This document shows positions 59,899 to 64,000 of a stretch of 64,000 bases of DNA, piece by piece. Below the pieces are notes generated by a model. It was not told the origin of the DNA, did no database searches, and was given only the letters and a program-made list of their open reading frames with translations. Positions within the stretch are counted from its first letter, which is position 1, and each line of letters starts with the position of its first letter. The position numbers and the translations under genes are program-made. The stretch is from JAWAFC01 sp038890815 (GTDB lineage Archaea > Micrarchaeota > Micrarchaeia > Burarchaeales > JACRGF01): the NCBI GenBank assembly GCA_038890815.1, contig JAWAFC010000006.1, positions 1-64,000 on the forward strand, in the 5' to 3' direction.

Positions 59899-60780
59899 AT
59901 GCGGCTTCTTCATGCAAGACCGCCATACAATTTTGCGGGAGTTTTTGAAAATGACTGGAAAGAGGCGAGGGTAGCTGTGCTTCCAGTACCATACGATGGC
60001 ACGGCGAGCTGGAAGGCTGGTGCCAAAGGCGGGCCAGCGGCTATAATTGAGGCGAGCAGGAACATGGAGTGGTTCGATGAGGAGATGGAGGTTGAGATAG
60101 CACAGAAGGTTGGCATTTTCACGCTCGAAGAGCTTGAGCCCGATCAGAGCGGACCCGAGCGCACGATTGCGAGAGTGGAGGGCGCGGTTGGGGAAATAAT
60201 TGCGGCGGAAAAATTCCCCGTCATCCTGGGGGGAGAACACTCCATCACGCTCGGGGTGGTGCGCGCGCTCGCCTCGAGCAGAAAGTTTGGTGTGTTGGCA
60301 TTGGACGCCCATGCGGACTTGAGGCAAGAATACGAAGGAAGTCGGTTCAGCCATGCCTGCGTGATGAGGCGCGTGAGGGAAATCCTCCGAGATGGCGTGG
60401 TGCAGGCTGGGGTGAGGAGCCTCAGCGCTGAGGAGGCCGAGCTGATTGAGAGGGAGGGGCTAAAAGTGCATTTCTGGCACAGGGAGAGACTGCCAGCCGA
60501 GAAGATAGTCGAGGAGCTGCCAGAGAGCATCTATATCACCATTGATGTGGATGTGCTGAATCCTGCCGAGATGCCCGCCACGGGAACACCCGAGCCAGGG
60601 GGACCTGGTTATGAAGAGGTGGCAGCACTCCTCCGTGAGATTGCGAAAAGAAAAAAAATAATCGGTTTTGACATCACCGAGCTCGCACCCATCCCCGGCT
60701 TTCACGCGCCCGACTTTCTGGCCGCCAGGCTGGCCTACAAGCTCATCGGGTATGCTTTTGCGCGCACTGGGCTATGGTAG
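59899..60780 (+). CDS. speB: Agmatinase (ureohydrolase family)
   Basis: 293 residues. Binuclear manganese enzyme splitting agmatine to putrescine and urea. Metal ligands: GGEHS (H114), DAHAD (D136, H138, D140) and TIDVDVLNPAEMPATGTPEPGG with the last two Asp. It is co-transcribed with the AdoMet-decarboxylase-like gene. Arginase or formimidoylglutamase are relatives; the pairing with a decarboxylase favours agmatinase. It converges on the giant surface-protein gene with a 9-base overlap. Confidence 0.92.
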   Translation: MRLLHARPPYNFAGVFENDWKEARVAVLPVPYDGTASWKAGAKGGPAAIIEASRNMEWFDEEMEVEIAQKVGIFTLEELEPDQSGPERTIARVEGAVGEIIAAEKFPVILGGEHSITLGVVRALASSRKFGVLALDAHADLRQEYEGSRFSHACVMRRVREILRDGVVQAGVRSLSAEEAELIEREGLKVHFWHRERLPAEKIVEELPESIYITIDVDVLNPAEMPATGTPEPGGPGYEEVAALLREIAKRKKIIGFDITELAPIPGFHAPDFLAARLAYKLIGYAFARTGLW

Positions 60781-63700
60781 TTTGGGCGGGCCGACCGGAG
60801 GGGCTATGCTCTCAAATGACGGCGGCGAGGGCGGGGCAAGCCCTTCCAAACCACCTTCCCTGCCTTTGAACCACCTGTAGCCGAGCAGGGCAATGGCGGC
60901 GAAGGCGATGATGCCGATGACTATTGTTACAAGCTGTAAATCTATTTTGGGAAGTTGCAGGCCGGGCGCGGGCGGGGCAGTGATGTTGAGCGGAATGGCG
61001 GTGGCATTGGCGGCAGCCGCTCTTGCCTCGCTTGCCAATAGGAGGGAGCGACTAAAATCGCCCAAACCGAAAGCTGTCTCCGCCTCGCGCAGCTTTTGCT
61101 CTGCGGCCGAAACTTCTTTGCCTGCGGCGCGCGCAGCCTCTATTTCGGCGCGCGCGGCATCGAGCGCGGCCTGCGCCTGTGCCGCTTCTGGGGGCTGGGC
61201 CGGGGGCGCGGATGGTGCCTTCTCGATGCAGATGTTGTTCCGGCACTCCTTGCCTGCCGGGCAATCCGTGTCAAGGCAGCACTCGTATGGGACAAAAGTG
61301 TGATTTCTCACATAGCCGCATGCCCCGACAACCGAAATGCATCGCCCAAGCTCGCAGCGCTTATCCTCAGGGCAGTCGGCATCGGCCGTGCACTCAGGGG
61401 GCGGGACAGGTGGGGTGATGTTTGTTATGTTGGGCGCGGCGGTGATGTTGGGGGCGGGCGTGGGCGCTGGCCCACACTCCTCCACAGTGAAGGACAGCGG
61501 AAGGCTCGCGTAGCCTATGGCGAGCGCGCTTGCCTCGTAGGAGCCCGCACGCGGTGGAACAAACACGAACAAGCCGCTGTCGTCAGTAGTGCCGCGCGCC
61601 ACTTCGCTCCAGAAGCCAAACTGCAGCGCAACCCTCACCTCGGCGCCCGCCACGGGGGAGCCGGTGCGGGGGTCGCGCACAGCTATCGAGGCATTCTTTC
61701 CCGCGCACGGCGCGCTCACCTCAAGCTCGATGAAGGCTGCCCTCCTCTTTCTCGCGCGCGGGGCAAAGCACAGCAGATCGTTGCCCGCGAAGTTCGAGCC
61801 GGAGTCATCGTAAATGCCGTTGCCGCAAATCCTGCCATTGGTGTAGGAAATGTTGGTTGAATTGGTGATGTACACGCCGTAGCCGCCGTTGCTGATGGCG
61901 TCGTTGCCCCACATAGCTATGTTGGAGGAGTTTTCAACGGCGAAGCCATTGCCGCCGTTTTCGCGCGCGGCATTGTCCGACAGGTTGATGTCGCTGCCGT
62001 TGAAAATGAGGAAGCCGTGGCGCGTGTTGGCGAGCGCGTCGTTGCCCAGCAGCGTCTCACTGCTCGTGCTGTTGAGAGAGAAGCCATCGCGGTTGCCGCG
62101 CGCGGTGTTATCCACAAGCGTGTTGAGGCTCGGCGGCAGGATGGCAAAGCCGTCGAGGAGGTTGTCCTGCGCGGTGTTGTTTGTCAGCGTGTTGTTTGTG
62201 GCGTTGGCGAGTAGGAAGCCGTAGTATGCGTTGTGCAAGGCGTTGTTGCCCGACAGGATGTTCTGCTCCGAGGAGAAGAGCGCGAAGCCGCTGCTGTCAT
62301 TGAACGCGGTGTTGTTTGTCAGCGTGTTGTTTGTGGCGTTGGCGAGTAGGAAGCCGTAGCCGGAGGTATTGGCCACGATGTTGCCGGCGAGCGTGTTGCC
62401 GCTTGCATAGACGACGTCGATGCCGTTCCCCGCGATGTTGAAGAGGGTGTTGTTCAGTACGGCCGTTGCGTTTGCTCCATCGAGGTACACTCCATCGGTT
62501 GTTTCTGACACGATGTTGCCGCTGACGAGCGCGCCGCTGCTCCCCACAACCAGGATGCCCGTGTCGAAACCCGTTATGCGGCAGTTCTTCACTATCGCGT
62601 TGTTGCCGGATGTGTTGAACGCCACGCCAGAGCCATCGCCGTAAATGGCATGGCCGGCGCAGTCGAAGGCCAGGTTATCGGCAGCGAAGTTGATGCAGTC
62701 GCCCGAGGCATTGAGGTCGCCCGCCAGCGTGTAGTTGAAAGTCAGGTTTGTGCCGCAGGCGAAAAGCATGAGCTCAACCATCTGCGAGGCGTTCAGCGTG
62801 AGCGCGCGTGCGGCGGGGGACATTCCGGGATAGGTCGCGGTGAAGTTGTGCGGGGTGAAGGAAATGTTGGCGGGCGCGCTGTAGGCGGCCTCTTTCAGCG
62901 CGGCAGGTTGGGTATGGCCAGAGGAGTTGGTGAGCTGGGAGTACACAATGTTTCCGAGGGCGTCGGTGGCCGTGACGTTGGCACCGGCCACGGGCTGGCC
63001 AGTGCTCGCGTTCACGAAGGCGCTGGCGTACCAGTAAATCTGGAGCTGGGAGAGGTTGTCGCCGAACCACAGCGCCGAGCTGTTGAAGGTGGTGTTGAGG
63101 AGGGAGTTCAGGGCGCTTGAACCGGAGGCGATGTCGTATGTGTTCAGCACGAAGGCCGAGCTCTCAATGACGTTGCCGCTCGAGCCCGTGAAATACACAC
63201 CCACATAATTGTTGGCAAAGACCTCGCGCGTGAAGTTGTTGAGCGAGGCGTTGGCGTACAGCCAGGCCCCAACCGTGTTGCCCTCGTATGTATTGTTGAA
63301 CAGGCTCCAGCCGAGCGATGCCGCGAGGTCGGCGCCGTCCGAGTTGTTGTACAGCGTGTTGTTTGCCAGCAGGCCCCACCGCGCGCCATCGCTGAATAGG
63401 CCCGAGGAGGAGTTGGCGAGCGTGTTGTTGACAATGGTGGGATAGTCGGACAGCGAGCTGTTGCGGTTGAGCGACAGCGCGGTGTCATAACCTGCAACGA
63501 CGCAGTTCTTGATTGCGACATTTCGCCGCCCATTCACCGCTATGCCAATCGTGCCGGGCGTGTTGTTGCCGCGGATGGCATGGCCGGCGCAGTCGAGCGT
63601 GACGTTGTCTGCATCGATGAGGATGCACGAGTCGTTGTAGAGGATGTCGGCCTCAAGGGTCAGGTTTGTGACGAGCGGGACGCCGCACCAGGCGCTCGGC

Positions 63701-64000
63701 GCATAGGCGATGGTTATGTTGGCCAGCAGGTCCTGACTGATGTTCGCCGTGACGAAGCCGGCATAGGGCCCCTTGAATGCCGCGAAGGTGTGTGGTGTGA
63801 CGTTTGTGCTCGAGGCACTCGTTATCACGAGCTCGGGCACGGCGAGCAACGGCGTGAGGCCGTTGGCGTCGGTTGTAGCGGTTGCCACAACTCCGCCCAA
63901 GCTGTTGCGCACATAAACGAGCGCGGCGTCCTGCGGGTCGCCATTCTCATCGGTGACGTTGACGCGCGCCCACCAGCCCACGCGCAGCACGGATGAAGCG
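60772..64000 (-). CDS. Giant surface protein with beta-helix repeats, 5' end outside window
   Basis: The frame is open to the right edge; over 1070 residues are visible. Two similar halves each contain DCINFAADNLAFDCAGHAI or the like, the start of a NosD/pectate-lyase-type right-handed beta-helix, followed by repeats such as GFLLANATNNTLTNNTA with spacing about 22 residues. Asn-x-Ser/Thr sites are very frequent, so heavy N-glycosylation is likely. Then come a carboxypeptidase-like Ig domain (VRDPRTGSPVAGAEV), a four-Cys cluster (CTADADCPEDKRC and CCLDTDCPAGKEC), an Ala/Glu-rich helical stalk and one membrane helix (LQLVTIVIGIIAFAAIALLGY) near the end. Anchored at the cell surface; carbohydrate binding or cell contact is a reasonable guess. 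Confidence 0.88.
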   Translation of the reverse strand, partial: ASSVLRVGWWARVNVTDENGDPQDAALVYVRNSLGGVVATATTDANGLTPLLAVPELVITSASSTNVTPHTFAAFKGPYAGFVTANISQDLLANITIAYAPSAWCGVPLVTNLTLEADILYNDSCILIDADNVTLDCAGHAIRGNNTPGTIGIAVNGRRNVAIKNCVVAGYDTALSLNRNSSLSDYPTIVNNTLANSSSGLFSDGARWGLLANNTLYNNSDGADLAASLGWSLFNNTYEGNTVGAWLYANASLNNFTREVFANNYVGVYFTGSSGNVIESSAFVLNTYDIASGSSALNSLLNTTFNSSALWFGDNLSQLQIYWYASAFVNASTGQPVAGANVTATDALGNIVYSQLTNSSGHTQPAALKEAAYSAPANISFTPHNFTATYPGMSPAARALTLNASQMVELMLFACGTNLTFNYTLAGDLNASGDCINFAADNLAFDCAGHAIYGDGSGVAFNTSGNNAIVKNCRITGFDTGILVVGSSGALVSGNIVSETTDGVYLDGANATAVLNNTLFNIAGNGIDVVYASGNTLAGNIVANTSGYGFLLANATNNTLTNNTAFNDSSGFALFSSEQNILSGNNALHNAYYGFLLANATNNTLTNNTAQDNLLDGFAILPPSLNTLVDNTARGNRDGFSLNSTSSETLLGNDALANTRHGFLIFNGSDINLSDNAARENGGNGFAVENSSNIAMWGNDAISNGGYGVYITNSTNISYTNGRICGNGIYDDSGSNFAGNDLLCFAPRARKRRAAFIELEVSAPCAGKNASIAVRDPRTGSPVAGAEVRVALQFGFWSEVARGTTDDSGLFVFVPPRAGSYEASALAIGYASLPLSFTVEECGPAPTPAPNITAAPNITNITPPVPPPECTADADCPEDKRCELGRCISVVGACGYVRNHTFVPYECCLDTDCPAGKECRNNICIEKAPSAPPAQPPEAAQAQAALDAARAEIEAARAAGKEVSAAEQKLREAETAFGLGDFSRSLLLASEARAAAANATAIPLNITAPPAPGLQLPKIDLQLVTIVIGIIAFAAIALLGYRWFKGREGGLEGLAPPSPPSFESIAPPVGPPKLP
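62170..62224 (-). repeat. 55-base exact direct repeat in the beta-helix gene, copy 1
   Basis: Identical to 62305-62359; both encode one complete beta-helix rung pair (YGFLLANATNNTLTNNTA). The offset is 135 bases (45 codons). Confidence 0.85.
62305..62359 (-). repeat. 55-base exact direct repeat in the beta-helix gene, copy 2
   Basis: Second copy of the repeat at 62170-62224. Confidence 0.85.

Overview
The window is a gene-dense stretch of an archaeal chromosome. Evidence seen here: both subunits of the archaeal D-family DNA polymerase adjacent in one operon, archaeal ribosomal proteins eS1 and uS15, a UPF0147 protein, SecD/SecF without SecA-type context, TATA boxes about 25 bases upstream of many leaderless starts, and Shine-Dalgarno sites of the GGTGAT type inside operons. 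PolD argues against Crenarchaeota. The small tight operons, long secreted repeat proteins and tRNA genes broken by several introns are compatible with a DPANN-type lineage (Micrarchaeota/Diapherotrites-like) or another deep euryarchaeal branch, but this placement is inference. I see no insertion sequence, prophage, CRISPR array or rRNA operon.

Layout. 1-5 kb: secreted or unknown proteins (a coiled-coil protein cut by the window edge, a Tat-type exported protein, a PfkB-like kinase, a Cys-rich repeat protein). 5-9 kb: translation operon valS-XTP pyrophosphatase-rps15-rps3ae. 9-11 kb: a membrane-anchored transglutaminase-like protein, a beta-CASP nuclease, tRNA-Ile and a repeat-rich intergenic region. 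11.3-16 kb: small unknown genes, a winged-helix regulator with palindromic operators, a PIN-domain pair and an XPF-type nuclease. 16-20 kb: one 1404-residue protein whose second half reads like a beta-barrel. 20-26.3 kb: replication operon (tRNA-Arg, UPF0147, DP1, DP2). 26.4-30.5 kb: deoC and secF-secD. 30.6-35 kb: three-gene operon of unknown function ending in an HExxH protein, then tRNA-Leu. 35-38.4 kb: an HD hydrolase of the SpoT type, a tRNA (probably Pro) with introns, argS.

38.4-56 kb is an amino-acid biosynthesis region: an Lrp regulator, dapB, dapA, dapL, lysA and dapF give a diaminopimelate route to lysine from aspartate semialdehyde; argJ, argB, argD and an ArgA-like acetyltransferase form one overlapping operon toward ornithine, followed downstream by two tandem argG-like genes. 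Between them lie a thioredoxin-DsbD-like membrane protein, an NHL-propeller membrane protein and an exported Lon-type protease. 56-59 kb: purE, purC and a UbiA prenyltransferase (archaeal lipid or quinone synthesis). 59-61 kb: an AdoMet-decarboxylase-family enzyme plus agmatinase, which could convert the arginine made by the preceding genes to putrescine. The window ends inside a giant surface protein with beta-helix repeats.

Most notable: two tRNA genes each apparently interrupted by three introns (D loop, anticodon loop, T arm); a second argG paralogue that departs from both signature motifs of the family yet shares a 53-base identical tract with the first; the 1404-residue barrel-like protein; a divergent regulator/PIN/XPF locus with two strong palindromes; and a G6/C6 hairpin repeat present in inverted orientation at two sites about 9.7 kb apart.
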